A stretch of 64,000 bases of DNA, from the NCBI RefSeq assembly GCF_022808815.1, contig NZ_JAKZLC010000003.1:62001-126000 (forward strand), read 5' to 3'. The stretch comes from Geothrix paludis. Lineage in GTDB: Bacteria > Acidobacteriota > Holophagae > Holophagales > Holophagaceae. This document shows, piece by piece, positions 37,007 to 45,665 of the stretch. The notes beneath the pieces are model-generated. The model was given only the letters and a program-made list of their open reading frames with translations, ran no database searches and had not been told where the DNA came from. The position numbers and the translations under genes were made by a program. Position 1 is the first letter of the stretch. Each line of letters opens with the position of its first letter.

Positions 37007-38055
37007 ACCTTGGCCGAGATCTTGGGCTCGACGAGGCCGAGGACGAACTTGCCGAGGGCGTCGGCGTCGGCGCGGGCGTTGCGGGCGGGGAGGCCGAGGG
37101 TGGCGATGAAGCGCTCGCCCACGCGGTTGTCCGTGGCGGGGCCGGCCACCAGGTCCGTCTGGATGCCGAAGGCGGACTTCAGGTACTGGACGCCACCCGC
37201 CGCGCCCACGGGGTCGTTGGCGCAGAGGAGGAAGGCGCCGCCCAGGGCCTTCAGGTCCGGGTCCGACAGGATGGACTGGACGCCGTACTCGCCCATGATG
37301 CCGTCGCCGGTCTCCGCCACGATGACATCCACGCCGTGGGTCGCCAGCTCCGAGAAGATGATGTGCGACATGGCGGCGGCGCTGTCCGCGTCGGTGCAGA
37401 CACTGCCGGCATCCGTGAAGTCCAGGGCCACCTCCGCGCCGTAGTCCCGCATGGCCAGGGCGTCGCGCATGAGCGACACGCCCGTGAGCTTGCAGCCGCC
37501 CACGCGGTAGCCCGCCCGGCTGAGCACGCGGATGGCGGCGCAGGCGGCGGCGGTCTTGCCCGCGTTCATGCAGGTGCCGGCCACGTAGACCACGGGGCAG
37601 TGGGGCGAGAGGCTGGTGCCCTTGAGGGCGCCCATGCGGATGTGGGCAGGCTGGCCGGCGCGGGACTGGAACTCGGGGAAGACGAGCACCTGGCCCAGCA
37701 CCTCCAGCTCGAAGGGCTTGCCCACGTCCGGGTTGTGGGAGAGGCACTTGCCGAGCACGCCGCCCATGTTGAGCAGGTTCACCGTGTCGCCGGGCTTCAG
37801 GGACTCGGGCATGACGCCCTCGTAGCCCTGCAGCGCGTTGCGGTGGCCCAGGGCCCCCACGACGATGTCCCCGTCATGCAGGGTGCTCATGCGCCCGTGG
37901 GGATCCTCCAGCTGGTTGTAGGTGGTCTTCTCGCCGCGGATGCGGCAGGCGATGACCGAGCCCTCCTCCAGCAGGATCTCCGGCCCGAGGGTGAGGGTCC
38001 GGCCCAGCCGCAGGTTGCGGGTGACCGAGGCGAGCTTGTCGACGTGGATGCGCAT
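37003..38055 (-). CDS. P-loop NTPase-like protein in the arginine operon
   Basis: 350 residues. N-terminal part (about 1-150) has no recognised domain. A Walker A motif GTCMNAGKT lies at 160-168, followed by a GCKLTG segment and AETGDGIMGEYG, an arrangement like the MobB, dethiobiotin synthetase and cobyrinate synthase P-loop group. The gene sits between argG (25-base gap) and argC (4-base overlap), so it is co-expressed with arginine synthesis. It is not a standard arginine enzyme. A ligase or amidotransferase-like role in acyl transfer, or regulation, are possibilities without direct support. Confidence 0.78.
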   Translation of the reverse strand: MRIHVDKLASVTRNLRLGRTLTLGPEILLEEGSVIACRIRGEKTTYNQLEDPHGRMSTLHDGDIVVGALGHRNALQGYEGVMPESLKPGDTVNLLNMGGVLGKCLSHNPDVGKPFELEVLGQVLVFPEFQSRAGQPAHIRMGALKGTSLSPHCPVVYVAGTCMNAGKTAAACAAIRVLSRAGYRVGGCKLTGVSLMRDALAMRDYGAEVALDFTDAGSVCTDADSAAAMSHIIFSELATHGVDVIVAETGDGIMGEYGVQSILSDPDLKALGGAFLLCANDPVGAAGGVQYLKSAFGIQTDLVAGPATDNRVGERFIATLGLPARNARADADALGKFVLGLVEPKISAKV

Positions 38056-38080
38056 GGGGACCTCTGATGGATTCGGGGGA

Positions 38081-39268
38081 TCAGTTCGGCTTGGCCTTGA
38101 GGGTCAGAACCTGCTGGACGCCGAAGAGCTTGGCGAAGCCGGCGGCCTCCTCGCCGGTCCAGAGCTTGTTGGCTTCGCCGTAGGTGGCGATGCGGGGGTC
38201 CATCAGGGAGTAGGGGGACTGCACGCCCTCCACCACGAAGGCGCGGGGGTGCAGGGTGAGGCGCACCTCGCCGCTCACGCGGTCCTGGCTGGACGTGAGG
38301 AAGGCCTCCAGGTCCCGGGCCAGGGGATCGAAGAAGTGGCCCTCGTGGAGGAGCGAGCCGTAGAGGTTGCCGAGGCTCTCCTTCCAGAAGAGCTGCTTGC
38401 CGCTGAGCACCAGCTTCTCCAGCTCCCGGTGGGCGCCGATGAGCAGGTGCGCCGCCGGGGCGTCGAAGCCCACGCGGCCCTTGATGCCCAGGATGGTGTC
38501 GCCCAGGTGCACGCCCCGGCCGATGCCGTAGGGGCGGCCCACGGCGTTGAGCTGGGCGATGAGGGTGACGGGGTCCATGCTGTTGCCGTCCAGGGAGACG
38601 GGCACGCCCTGCTCGAAGCCGATGACCAGCGACTTGGGGGCCAGGGTGCCGATGACGCCGCCGGGGAAGGCCGCCTCGGGCAGGGAGGTCCAGGGGTCGA
38701 GGGTCTCGCGGCCGCCCACGCTGGTGCCCCACATGCCCTCGTTGATGGAGTAGTCCTTCGTCTTCGGCGGGAAGATCACGCCCCGGTCGGCGCAGTAGGC
38801 CATCTCCTCCGCCCGGGACAGGGCCAGGTCGCGGATGGGGGTGAGCAGGCCCAGGTCGGGCGCCAGGGCGCGGAAGGCCACGTCGAAGCGCACCTGGTCG
38901 TTACCCGCGCCCGTGGAACCGTGGGCGATGGCGGCGGCGCCCATGTCCTTGGCCAGCTCCGCCACGGCCTTGGCCTGGCAGACCCGCTCGGCGGAGACGG
39001 ACAGCGGGTACATCTGGCCCCGCAGCACGTTGCCGTAGACCAGGTAGCGCAGGTAGCCGTCGAAGAGTCCGGTCCGGGCGTCCACCGTGGTGTGGCTCAC
39101 GGCGCCCAAGCGGGGCGAGGCGGCCTCGATGCGGGCCAGCTCCTCGGGCGAGAACCCGCCGGTGTTCACCGTGACCGTGGCCACGTCGTAGCCCTGCTCC
39201 TTCAGGTAGAGCACGCAGAAGGAGGTGTCGAGACCTCCCGAGAATGCGAGGACCGCGAGCTTGCTCAT
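38081..39268 (-). CDS. argG: Argininosuccinate synthase
   Basis: Joins citrulline and aspartate with ATP. 395 residues from the ATG at 39268. The PP-loop SGGLDTS (10-16) is at the N-terminus; GSTGAGNDQVRF binds citrulline and aspartate. Sequence details (VNTGGFSPEEL, WGTSVGGRE) resemble the variant found with N-acyl-citrulline pathways in Bacteroidetes. The frame is open upstream to 39427 but that part is the palindromic element between argH and argG. Confidence 0.96.
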   Translation of the reverse strand: MSKLAVLAFSGGLDTSFCVLYLKEQGYDVATVTVNTGGFSPEELARIEAASPRLGAVSHTTVDARTGLFDGYLRYLVYGNVLRGQMYPLSVSAERVCQAKAVAELAKDMGAAAIAHGSTGAGNDQVRFDVAFRALAPDLGLLTPIRDLALSRAEEMAYCADRGVIFPPKTKDYSINEGMWGTSVGGRETLDPWTSLPEAAFPGGVIGTLAPKSLVIGFEQGVPVSLDGNSMDPVTLIAQLNAVGRPYGIGRGVHLGDTILGIKGRVGFDAPAAHLLIGAHRELEKLVLSGKQLFWKESLGNLYGSLLHEGHFFDPLARDLEAFLTSSQDRVSGEVRLTLHPRAFVVEGVQSPYSLMDPRIATYGEANKLWTGEEAAGFAKLFGVQQVLTLKAKPN

Positions 39269-39302
39269 GGGAGACCCTTCATGATGTGAAAGAAGAACGC
39301 CA

Positions 39303-39370
39303 ACCGCGGAGAACGCAGAGAACGCGGAGAAAGACCGGTTTTCCTCTGCGCTCTCCGCGTTCTCCGCGGT
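39303..39370. repeat. Palindromic CCGCGGAGAACGC element between argH and argG
   Basis: Imperfect inverted repeat: ACCGCGGAGAACGCAGAGAA at the left (39303-39322) against TCTCCGCGTTCTCCGCGGT at the right (39352-39370). The arm is itself built from a repeated (C)GCGGAGAA unit. It fills the 124-base gap inside the operon and will form a strong RNA hairpin. Confidence 0.7.
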
Positions 39371-39392
39371 GAAACAACAGAAGCGATCATCC

Positions 39393-40751
39393 CTAACCCG
39401 CCCATAGCGCGGCCTCCGCCTGGGCATGGAGGTTCTGCTTCGCCTCGATCCAGCCTCGAGCGGCGGCGAGGTCGGTTTCCAGGGCGTCCAGGGCCAGATT
39501 GCCGGCGCCGCCCAGGTGGGTGGCGGTGAGGGCGCTGCGGTCCGGAGCGAAGGTGCCGTCCTGGATCTGCTGGGCCACCTTGCGGTAGGCCTCGCGGAAG
39601 GGCAGGCCCTGTTGCACGAGGACGTAGGCCTGATGGGCGGCGTAGAGCTCGTCGCTGGAGGCCTGGGAGGCGGCTTCGGCCTTCACCTGGAGGGCGGGCA
39701 GCAGGGGCGTCAGCACGGTGAAGAGGTCCTCGGCGTGGCGCAGGGCGGTGATGAGTGGCTGCTTCAGCAGCTGGAAGTCCCGGTGGTAGCTGGAGGGCAG
39801 GCCCGAGGCGAGCTGCTCCACCAGACCCGCCGCGCCCCGCAGCTCCCGGCAGCGGCCGCGAGCCAGCTCCACCACGTCCGGATTCTTCTTCTGGGGCATG
39901 ATGCTCGAGCCCGTGGTGAAGGCGTCCGGCAGCTTGAGGAAGCCGAACTCCTCGGTGCTGTAGAGGGAGACATCCCACAGGAACTTCTCCAGCACACCGC
40001 CCACGGAGGCGGCCCACTGGAGCACGGCGGCCTCATGGCGGCCCCGGCTGTTCTGCACGTCGATGGGGCTGCGCTGCACCTTCGAGAAGCCCAACAGCTT
40101 CGCCGTGAGCGCCCGGTCGATGGGCAGGGGCACGCCGAAGCCCGCGGCGGATCCCAGCGGGCAGCGGTCCAGGCGGCCGTACACGCCCTGCAGGGCCTCG
40201 AGCTCCTCCAGCAGGCCCTCGGCGAAGGCCGTGGCCCAGAGGCCGAAGGTGCTGGGCATGGCCCTCCGCAGGTGGGTGTAGCCCGGCAGGGGCGTGTCCT
40301 GGTGGGCCTTGGCGAAGGCCAGGAAGCCCTCGGCCAGGTCCGCCACGCGCAGGCCCAGGCGCACCAGCTTGTCCCGAAGGTAGAGGCGCAGGGCCAGGAT
40401 CACCTGGTCGTTGCGGGAGCGGGCCAGGTGGATGCGCCCGCCCGCGGGGCCCAGGTGCCGGGTGAGGTCCACCTCGATGGCGGTGTGGCCGTCCTCCATG
40501 TGGGGCGGGATTGGGAAGGCGCCCTGCTTGGCGAGGTTGGCGATGCGCCGCAGGCCGCGGACCAGCGAGACGGCATCGGCTTCGGGGATGAGGCCCGTGG
40601 CGGCCAGCATCTTCGCGTGGGCCGCGCTGCCCAGGGCGTCCCAGGCCAGGAGGGCCAAGTCCGTCTCGGGATCCTCGCCCACGGTGAAGCGGTGGATGGC
40701 CGCATCAAGGGGGATGTCCTTCGCCCAGAGGGTGGTGGCTTCAGGCCTCAT
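39393..40751 (-). CDS. argH: Argininosuccinate lyase
   Basis: Splits argininosuccinate to arginine and fumarate. 452 residues of the fumarase/aspartase superfamily: SRNDQ (112-116) and the signature GSSIMPQKKNP (281-291) holding the catalytic serine. The ATG at 40751 overlaps the argE-like stop (ATGA) and has AGGTG upstream. Confidence 0.97.
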   Translation of the reverse strand: MRPEATTLWAKDIPLDAAIHRFTVGEDPETDLALLAWDALGSAAHAKMLAATGLIPEADAVSLVRGLRRIANLAKQGAFPIPPHMEDGHTAIEVDLTRHLGPAGGRIHLARSRNDQVILALRLYLRDKLVRLGLRVADLAEGFLAFAKAHQDTPLPGYTHLRRAMPSTFGLWATAFAEGLLEELEALQGVYGRLDRCPLGSAAGFGVPLPIDRALTAKLLGFSKVQRSPIDVQNSRGRHEAAVLQWAASVGGVLEKFLWDVSLYSTEEFGFLKLPDAFTTGSSIMPQKKNPDVVELARGRCRELRGAAGLVEQLASGLPSSYHRDFQLLKQPLITALRHAEDLFTVLTPLLPALQVKAEAASQASSDELYAAHQAYVLVQQGLPFREAYRKVAQQIQDGTFAPDRSALTATHLGGAGNLALDALETDLAAARGWIEAKQNLHAQAEAALWAG

Positions 40752-41809
40752 GCGGGCACCTGCATCTTGAAGAACGCGGGGACGAGCTTGGCATAGAAAT
40801 CCGCGCCGGCCTCAAGTTCCTGGATGGTCAGGTATTCGTTGGGGCTGTGGCTGCGGAAGGTGTCGCCGGGGCCGGCCTTCACCGCCGGGATGCCGCCGAG
40901 GAAGGCCCAGTCCGAGGTGGTGCCGGAGCCCACGGGGCCCGCCTTCTTCGCGGCCTGGAGGGCGGCGCGGACGATGGCGTGCTGGGGGTCCGTGCCCTTG
41001 GGCAGGTAGCGCTTGGAGTGGATGGCGACCTCGCTCTCCAGCTGCCGCTGGAAGTCGGCGCAGAGGGCGTCGTGGTCCTGGTCCGGGCCCGTGCGGAGGT
41101 CGATGAAGAACTCGCAGGCGTCGGGCACCTGGTTGCGCCGCAGGCCGCCGCTGATCTGGGTGACCTGGGCCTTCTGGCTGCCCAGCAGCGGATGGGCCGG
41201 GAAGTCCATGGCCGCGACCTTGGCGATGTCCCGGGCCGCCTTGTGGATGGCGTTCTCGGCGCCCAGCATCTGGGCGTTGGCCACGTGGCCGCTCTGGCCC
41301 CGGGCCGTGCACTTCAGGAGGAGCATGCCCCGCTGGGCGGCGCAGATGCGAAGACCCGTGGGTTCGCCCACCACGGCGCCATCGAAGGGGCCGAGCTGGT
41401 CGAGGATGGTGGCGATGCCCTGGCCGCCGGTCTCCTCCTCGGCCGTGAGGGCCACGACCACCTCGCCGTCGAGGGGCTGTTTCGCGAGGTCGAAGGCCGC
41501 GAGCAGGATGGCGGTCACGCAGCCCTTGGCGTCGTTGGCACCCAGGCCCTGGAGCCGGGAGCCGTGCCAGACGGGCGTGAAGGGGTCGCCTTCCCAGCCG
41601 GCGCTGGGCGGCACGGTGTCCAGGTGGGAGTTGAGCAGCAACCGGGCGCCGCCCGGCTTTCCGAAGCTGAACCAGAGGTTGTTCCCCTGGCGCTGGACCT
41701 TGAAGCCCTGGGTGGCCAGGAGGTTCTGCACCAGGTCCGCGAGGGGGCCCTCCTCGCCGGACACGCTGGGCGTGCCGACCAGGAGCGTGAGCAGCTCGGC
41801 GGGGCTCAT
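40748..41809 (-). CDS. M20 family deacylase, ArgE/DapE-like
   Basis: 353-residue zinc hydrolase. Motifs: NSHLDTVPP (first metal ligand), GANDAKG (bridging Asp), the TAEEETGGQG segment with the catalytic glutamates, and VVGEPTG. Its place between argB and argH, with four-base overlaps on both sides, points to removal of the N-acyl group in arginine synthesis, most likely from N-acyl-citrulline since the carbamoyltransferase is of the acyl-ornithine type. The sequence alone does not separate acetyl from succinyl specificity. DapE function is less likely in this context. Confidence 0.88.
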   Translation of the reverse strand: MSPAELLTLLVGTPSVSGEEGPLADLVQNLLATQGFKVQRQGNNLWFSFGKPGGARLLLNSHLDTVPPSAGWEGDPFTPVWHGSRLQGLGANDAKGCVTAILLAAFDLAKQPLDGEVVVALTAEEETGGQGIATILDQLGPFDGAVVGEPTGLRICAAQRGMLLLKCTARGQSGHVANAQMLGAENAIHKAARDIAKVAAMDFPAHPLLGSQKAQVTQISGGLRRNQVPDACEFFIDLRTGPDQDHDALCADFQRQLESEVAIHSKRYLPKGTDPQHAIVRAALQAAKKAGPVGSGTTSDWAFLGGIPAVKAGPGDTFRSHSPNEYLTIQELEAGADFYAKLVPAFFKMQVPA

Positions 41810-42756
41810 GGCTTGGTCCCCGCGGTGGGCGCGGCGGCGCCCGATGCGATCCCGGGCACGATCCCCGATACGATCATCGTCCCGCTGCCTTCGTTGGTGA
41901 AGATCTCCGCCAGCAGGCCGTCCGGCGCGACGCCGCTCACCAGGTGGGCGCTGGAGACGCCTCCCTGGAGGGCCGCCTTCACGGCCGCGAGCTTGGGCCG
42001 CATGCCGCCGCTGATGATGCCCTTGGCCTCGAAGGCGGCCAGCTCGTCCAGGGTGGCGTGGGGGATGAGGGACGAGGCCTTTTTGACGTCCTTCAGCAGG
42101 CCCGGCACGGAGAGCAGGAAGAAGAGCTTCTCCGCGCCCAGCGCCGTGGCCAGGCTGGCGGCGATGGTGTCGGCGTTGGTGTTGTAGATGGCGCCGTCCA
42201 CCCCCCCGGAAAGCGGCGCCACCACGGGCACGAAGCCTCCCTCGAGCAGGTGGCTGAGCACGTGGGGATCCACGGCGTCGATGTCGCCCACCAGGCCGTA
42301 GTCCACCAGCTGGGGCTCCGTGGCGCCGTCGGGCACCACGGGCACCGGAGGCCGCTTGGTGGCCTTGAGCAGGCCCGCGTCGAGGCCCGTGAGGCCCACG
42401 GCGGGCACGCCCGCGGCCTGGAGCTCCGCCAGCAGATCCATGTGCACCTGGCCCGCGAAGACCATCTTGGCGGCGTCCAGCACCTCGGGGCTCGTCACCC
42501 GGCGCCCCGCTACCTTCTGCACGGGGATGTTCATGGACTCGCAGACGGCGTCCAGCTCGGCGCCGCCGCCGTGCACCACCACCACCCGGATGGAGAAGGA
42601 CCACAGCAGGGCGATCTGCTCGGAGAAGGCCTTGCGGATCTTGGGCTCGGCGATGACTTCGCCGCCCACCTTCACCACGAAGGTCTTCCCGCGGAACAGG
42701 CGGACGTAGCGGGAGGCTTCCTTGAGGGCGGCATAGGGATTGGGGGAGAGCGGCAT
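41806..42756 (-). CDS. argB: N-acetylglutamate kinase
   Basis: Second step of arginine synthesis, phosphorylating N-acylglutamate. 316 residues of the amino acid kinase family. Lys in VVKVGGEV, HGGGAELD for substrate, and the NTNAD segment in the C-lobe. An insertion of residues around 140-165 and a C-terminal Gly/Ala/Pro extension after about 295 are unlike E. coli ArgB. GGAG precedes the ATG at 42756. Overlaps argE-like by four bases. Confidence 0.94.
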   Translation of the reverse strand: MPLSPNPYAALKEASRYVRLFRGKTFVVKVGGEVIAEPKIRKAFSEQIALLWSFSIRVVVVHGGGAELDAVCESMNIPVQKVAGRRVTSPEVLDAAKMVFAGQVHMDLLAELQAAGVPAVGLTGLDAGLLKATKRPPVPVVPDGATEPQLVDYGLVGDIDAVDPHVLSHLLEGGFVPVVAPLSGGVDGAIYNTNADTIAASLATALGAEKLFFLLSVPGLLKDVKKASSLIPHATLDELAAFEAKGIISGGMRPKLAAVKAALQGGVSSAHLVSGVAPDGLLAEIFTNEGSGTMIVSGIVPGIASGAAAPTAGTKP

Positions 42757-42782
42757 CAGAAACTCCAGGATCGGACGGGAGA

Positions 42783-43772
42783 TCAGGCGTTAAGAAGGTG
42801 GTGGATGGTGGCCCGCTGCACGTGGAAGCGGTTCTCGGCCTCGTCCACCACGCGGCTCCAGGGGCCGTCCAGGACGCTGTCGTGGACTTCCAGGTTCCGG
42901 CGCACGGGCAGGCAGTGGGTGAAGATGGCTTCCTTGGCGGCCTTCTGCATGTGGGCGGCGGTGGGCATCCAGGCGGAGAGGTCGGTCATGGGCGCGGCCT
43001 CCAGGCCCGACGTGGTGGAGGGGCCCCAGGCCTTGGCGTAGACGGCGGCGCTGCCCTCCAGGGCGGCATCCTGGTCCGTGGTGTAGACGATCTTCCCCCC
43101 GGTGGCCGCGGCGTACTTCTCCGCCTCGGCCCGCACTTCCGGCGCCAACTCGTAGCCCTTGGGGTGGGCCACGCGGATCTCCGCCCCGCAGGTCGCGGCG
43201 GTCAGCAGGAAGGAGTTGGGCACGGCCTTGGGCAGGGGCTTCATGTGAGGCGCCCAGGTGAGGGTGACGGGCACCTTGGTGGTGCCATGGGCCTCCTGGA
43301 TGGTGAGGAGGTCGGCCAGGCCTTGGTGCGGGTGCTCCCGGGCGCTCTCCATGCTCAGCACCGGCACGGTGCTGAAGCGGCGGAAGGCGTTGATGATGGG
43401 ATCCAGCTCGTCGATGTCGTCACCGTCGCCGTGGCTGAAGGTGCGCACGGCCAGGGCGTCCACATAGCGGCCCAGCACGGGCACGCCCTCGCGGACGTGC
43501 TCGGCCCGGTCCTGGTCCATGACGGCCCCGTCCCGGTCCTCCAGCTTCCAGGTGCCTGCGCCCACCTCGAGCACGATGGCGTGGCCGCCGTGGCGCAGCA
43601 TGGCCGCCTCGAAGCTGGCCCGGGTCCGCAGGCTGGGGTTGAAGAAGACCATGCCGAGGATGCGGTCCGCGAAGATGGCGCCGGGCGGTTCCTTCTTCCA
43701 GGCGGCGGCGGTCTTGAGGATCTCCGCCACTCCGGCGGGACCCAGGTCGGCGATGCGGGTGAAGTGCTTCAT
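42783..43772 (-). CDS. argF': N-acetylornithine / N-succinylornithine carbamoyltransferase
   Basis: 329 residues, transcarbamylase fold. Carbamoyl-phosphate motif SLRTR (47-51), HPHQGLAD (here in place of HPxQ), and the HCLPVRR motif near the C-terminus. The long 80s-loop region (WKLEDRDGAVMDQDRAEH) and the overall pattern fit the AOTCase/SOTCase group rather than ordinary ornithine carbamoyltransferase. At the position of the Glu that fixes N-acetyl specificity in Xanthomonas AOTCase this protein has Ala90, so a succinyl substrate is possible. The ATG at 43772 replaces a longer frame to 43826 that is element sequence. Confidence 0.88.
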   Translation of the reverse strand: MKHFTRIADLGPAGVAEILKTAAAWKKEPPGAIFADRILGMVFFNPSLRTRASFEAAMLRHGGHAIVLEVGAGTWKLEDRDGAVMDQDRAEHVREGVPVLGRYVDALAVRTFSHGDGDDIDELDPIINAFRRFSTVPVLSMESAREHPHQGLADLLTIQEAHGTTKVPVTLTWAPHMKPLPKAVPNSFLLTAATCGAEIRVAHPKGYELAPEVRAEAEKYAAATGGKIVYTTDQDAALEGSAAVYAKAWGPSTTSGLEAAPMTDLSAWMPTAAHMQKAAKEAIFTHCLPVRRNLEVHDSVLDGPWSRVVDEAENRFHVQRATIHHLLNA

Positions 43773-43791
43773 GGAAACCTCGGGAAAGACT

Positions 43792-43914
43792 GGAACCGCG
43801 AATGGCGCGAATCGCCCTTCAGGCACGCGAATGGAAAAGCGGAAAGAAAGATCAGTTCAGGAAGGGGCAGCCGTCAGGCCTTCATTTGCGAACATTCGCC
43901 TCATTCGCGGTTTC
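43792..43914. repeat. Palindromic CCGCGAATG element between argD and argF', copy 2
   Basis: Left arm GGAACCGCGAATGGCGCGAA (43792-43811) and right arm CATTCGCCTCATTCGCGGTTT (43893-43913) form an imperfect inverted repeat. The left 43 bases differ by four from 28440-28482. The right arm reaches the argD stop codon. It lacks the inner 16-bp stem of copy 1, so it is a shorter version. Confidence 0.72.
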
Positions 43915-45052
43915 AAGCCTTGAAGGACTTGATGGCGGCGACGAGGGCCTGGAGGGCGGCGTCGCTGACGTTGAGGGGAGGCATGAGGCGCAGCACCTGG
44001 GGATCGCCGGAGCCGCCCAGGAGGATGTTCTGGGCCATGAGGTGCTTCTTGAGGGCGGCGGCATGGGGCGTGCGGAGGCCCAGCAGCAGACCTTCGCCCT
44101 GGATCGCCTCGACCACAGATCTCTTCAGTTCCTTTCGAAGCCGCGCCGCGGCTTCGGAAGCCTGCGTCATCAGCCCTTCTGATTCGATGACGTCCACGGT
44201 GGCCAGCAGGGCCGCACAGGCCAGCGGGCCGCCGCCGAAGGTGCTGCCCAGGTCGCCGCCCTTGAGCTTCGAGGCCACGGCGGTGGTCATGAGGAGGGCC
44301 GCCATGGGCACGCCGGAGGCCAGGCCCTTGGCGGAGGTCATGAGGTCGGGCCGCACGCCGTAGAACTGGGCGGCGAAGGGCGTGCCCATGCGGCCCATGC
44401 CCGTCTGGATCTCGTCGAAGATGAGCAGGGTGCCGCTGGCGTCGCACTTGGCCCGCAGGGCCTGGAACCATTCGCGGGAGGCGGTCTTGATGCCGGCCAT
44501 GCTCTGGATGGGCTCGAGGATGACGCCGGCCACGTCGGAGAAGTCGGCCGCGTCGAGGGCCAACCGGTCGCCGAAGGGCAGGCGCAGGCAGGGCGTGAGG
44601 CTGTCGGCGAAGGGCTGGGTGATCTTGGGGTCGTCCGTCACCGAGAGGGCCAGGGTGGTCCGGCCGTGCCAGCCGCCGTCGAAGGCGGCCAGCGTCTTCC
44701 GGCCCGTGAGCAGCAGCGCGACCTTGAGCGCGTTCTCGTTGGCCTCGGCGCCGCTGTTGCAGAAAAAGACCGAGTCCATGCCGGAGAAGGCCGTGATCTT
44801 CGCGGCGGCGGCGTCCCGCACGGGCAGGGCAGCGGCTGCGGAGTAGAAGAGCAGCGAGGCGGCCTGGTCCGCCACGGCCTTCACCACCTTGGGATGGCTG
44901 TGGCCCGTGGCGCACACGCAGTGGCCGCCATAGAAGTCCCACCAGGCCTGGCCCCGGTCGTCGAAGACCCGGTCGCCCTCGCCCTTCACCAGCGGGAAGG
45001 GATAGGGGGCGTAGGTGGGCAGGAGGGCGGGGACGGCGGAGGTGGAAGGCAT
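43913..45052 (-). CDS. argD: Acetylornithine/succinylornithine aminotransferase
   Basis: PLP-dependent class III aminotransferase, 379 residues. SGAEANENALK (100-110), DEIQTGMGR (213-221) and the PLP lysine K242 in SAKGLASG are all conserved. Converts N-acylglutamate semialdehyde to N-acylornithine. First gene of the arginine operon; AGGA is seven bases before the ATG at 45052. The upstream region holds the operator cluster. The frame is open upstream to 45139 but that is operator DNA. Confidence 0.94.
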   Translation of the reverse strand: MPSTSAVPALLPTYAPYPFPLVKGEGDRVFDDRGQAWWDFYGGHCVCATGHSHPKVVKAVADQAASLLFYSAAAALPVRDAAAAKITAFSGMDSVFFCNSGAEANENALKVALLLTGRKTLAAFDGGWHGRTTLALSVTDDPKITQPFADSLTPCLRLPFGDRLALDAADFSDVAGVILEPIQSMAGIKTASREWFQALRAKCDASGTLLIFDEIQTGMGRMGTPFAAQFYGVRPDLMTSAKGLASGVPMAALLMTTAVASKLKGGDLGSTFGGGPLACAALLATVDVIESEGLMTQASEAAARLRKELKRSVVEAIQGEGLLLGLRTPHAAALKKHLMAQNILLGGSGDPQVLRLMPPLNVSDAALQALVAAIKSFKA

Positions 45053-45064
45053 GCGGAAATCCTG

Positions 45065-45218
45065 TGCATATGCGCGCATGGGGATGCATAACCATGCAAT
45101 CGATTGCATAATATGCACAGATCGAATGCCACGAAGCAAGAACTATTTCACGACTTTTGTAAGAAGGTTGAGTGAATGGCTTGCGAGTTCATGCAATTTC
45201 ATGCAACATCCATGCATG
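45065..45218. promoter_or_regulatory. Putative ArgR operator cluster in the argD-argR divergent region
   Basis: Overlapping TGCAT-type palindromes: TGCATATGCGCGCA (45065-45078), TGCATAACCATGCA (45085-45098), ATGCAATCGATTGCAT (45094-45109, perfect), TGCATAATATGCA (45105-45117), and TGCAATTTCATGCA (45192-45205). Such half-sites resemble ArgR/ARG boxes. They overlap both starts, so repression of argD and of argR itself is expected. Consensus and binding are inferred. Confidence 0.7.
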
Positions 45219-45620
45219 GATTTGGATCAGCTCATCCTCCGGCTGCTGGAGGCCCACCCCATCGCGGACCAGACGGACCTGCTGGAGAAGCTGTCCGCCG
45301 AGGGCCACGAGCTCACCCAGTCCACCCTGTCCCGGCGCCTCAAGCGCCTGGGGGTGCAGAAGGTCCAGGGCCGCTACCGCCGCGTGGAGGCCGCCGCCCA
45401 GATCCTGCCGGACATCACCCTCACCGAGGTGCCGCCCAACCTGTTGGTGTTGCGCACCGCGCCCGGCTTCGCCCAGGCCCTGGGCCTCAGCCTCGACGCC
45501 GATCCCGTTCCCGGCCAGATGGGCACCCTCGCCGGCGACGATACGGTCTTCGTGGCCGTGCTGCCGGAGCGCCTGGCCGACGTGAAGGCCCACCTCGCGC
45601 GGGTGGTGGCGGCGCGGTAG
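45216..45620 (+). CDS. argR: Arginine repressor ArgR
   Basis: 134-residue transcription regulator of arginine genes. N-terminal winged helix (about 1-60, with TQSTLSRRLKRLGV as recognition helix) and C-terminal oligomerisation/arginine-binding domain with VLRTAPGFAQAL and TLAGDDTVFV, the family motif GTIAGDDT. It is shorter than the usual 150. The ATG at 45216 has no clear ribosome-binding site; an ATG at 45201 adds five residues. Divergent from argD over an operator cluster. Confidence 0.92.
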   Translation: MDLDQLILRLLEAHPIADQTDLLEKLSAEGHELTQSTLSRRLKRLGVQKVQGRYRRVEAAAQILPDITLTEVPPNLLVLRTAPGFAQALGLSLDADPVPGQMGTLAGDDTVFVAVLPERLADVKAHLARVVAAR

Positions 45621-45665
45621 GGCCTTCAGCCGCTAGACTGACCTCCTGACCGTCTGGGAGTTGGC

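Noticed and set aside
34256-37444. 1062-codon plus-strand frame across the M20 dipeptidase and argC
   Set aside because: Antisense to well-supported genes and passing through the G tract; composition is not protein-like.
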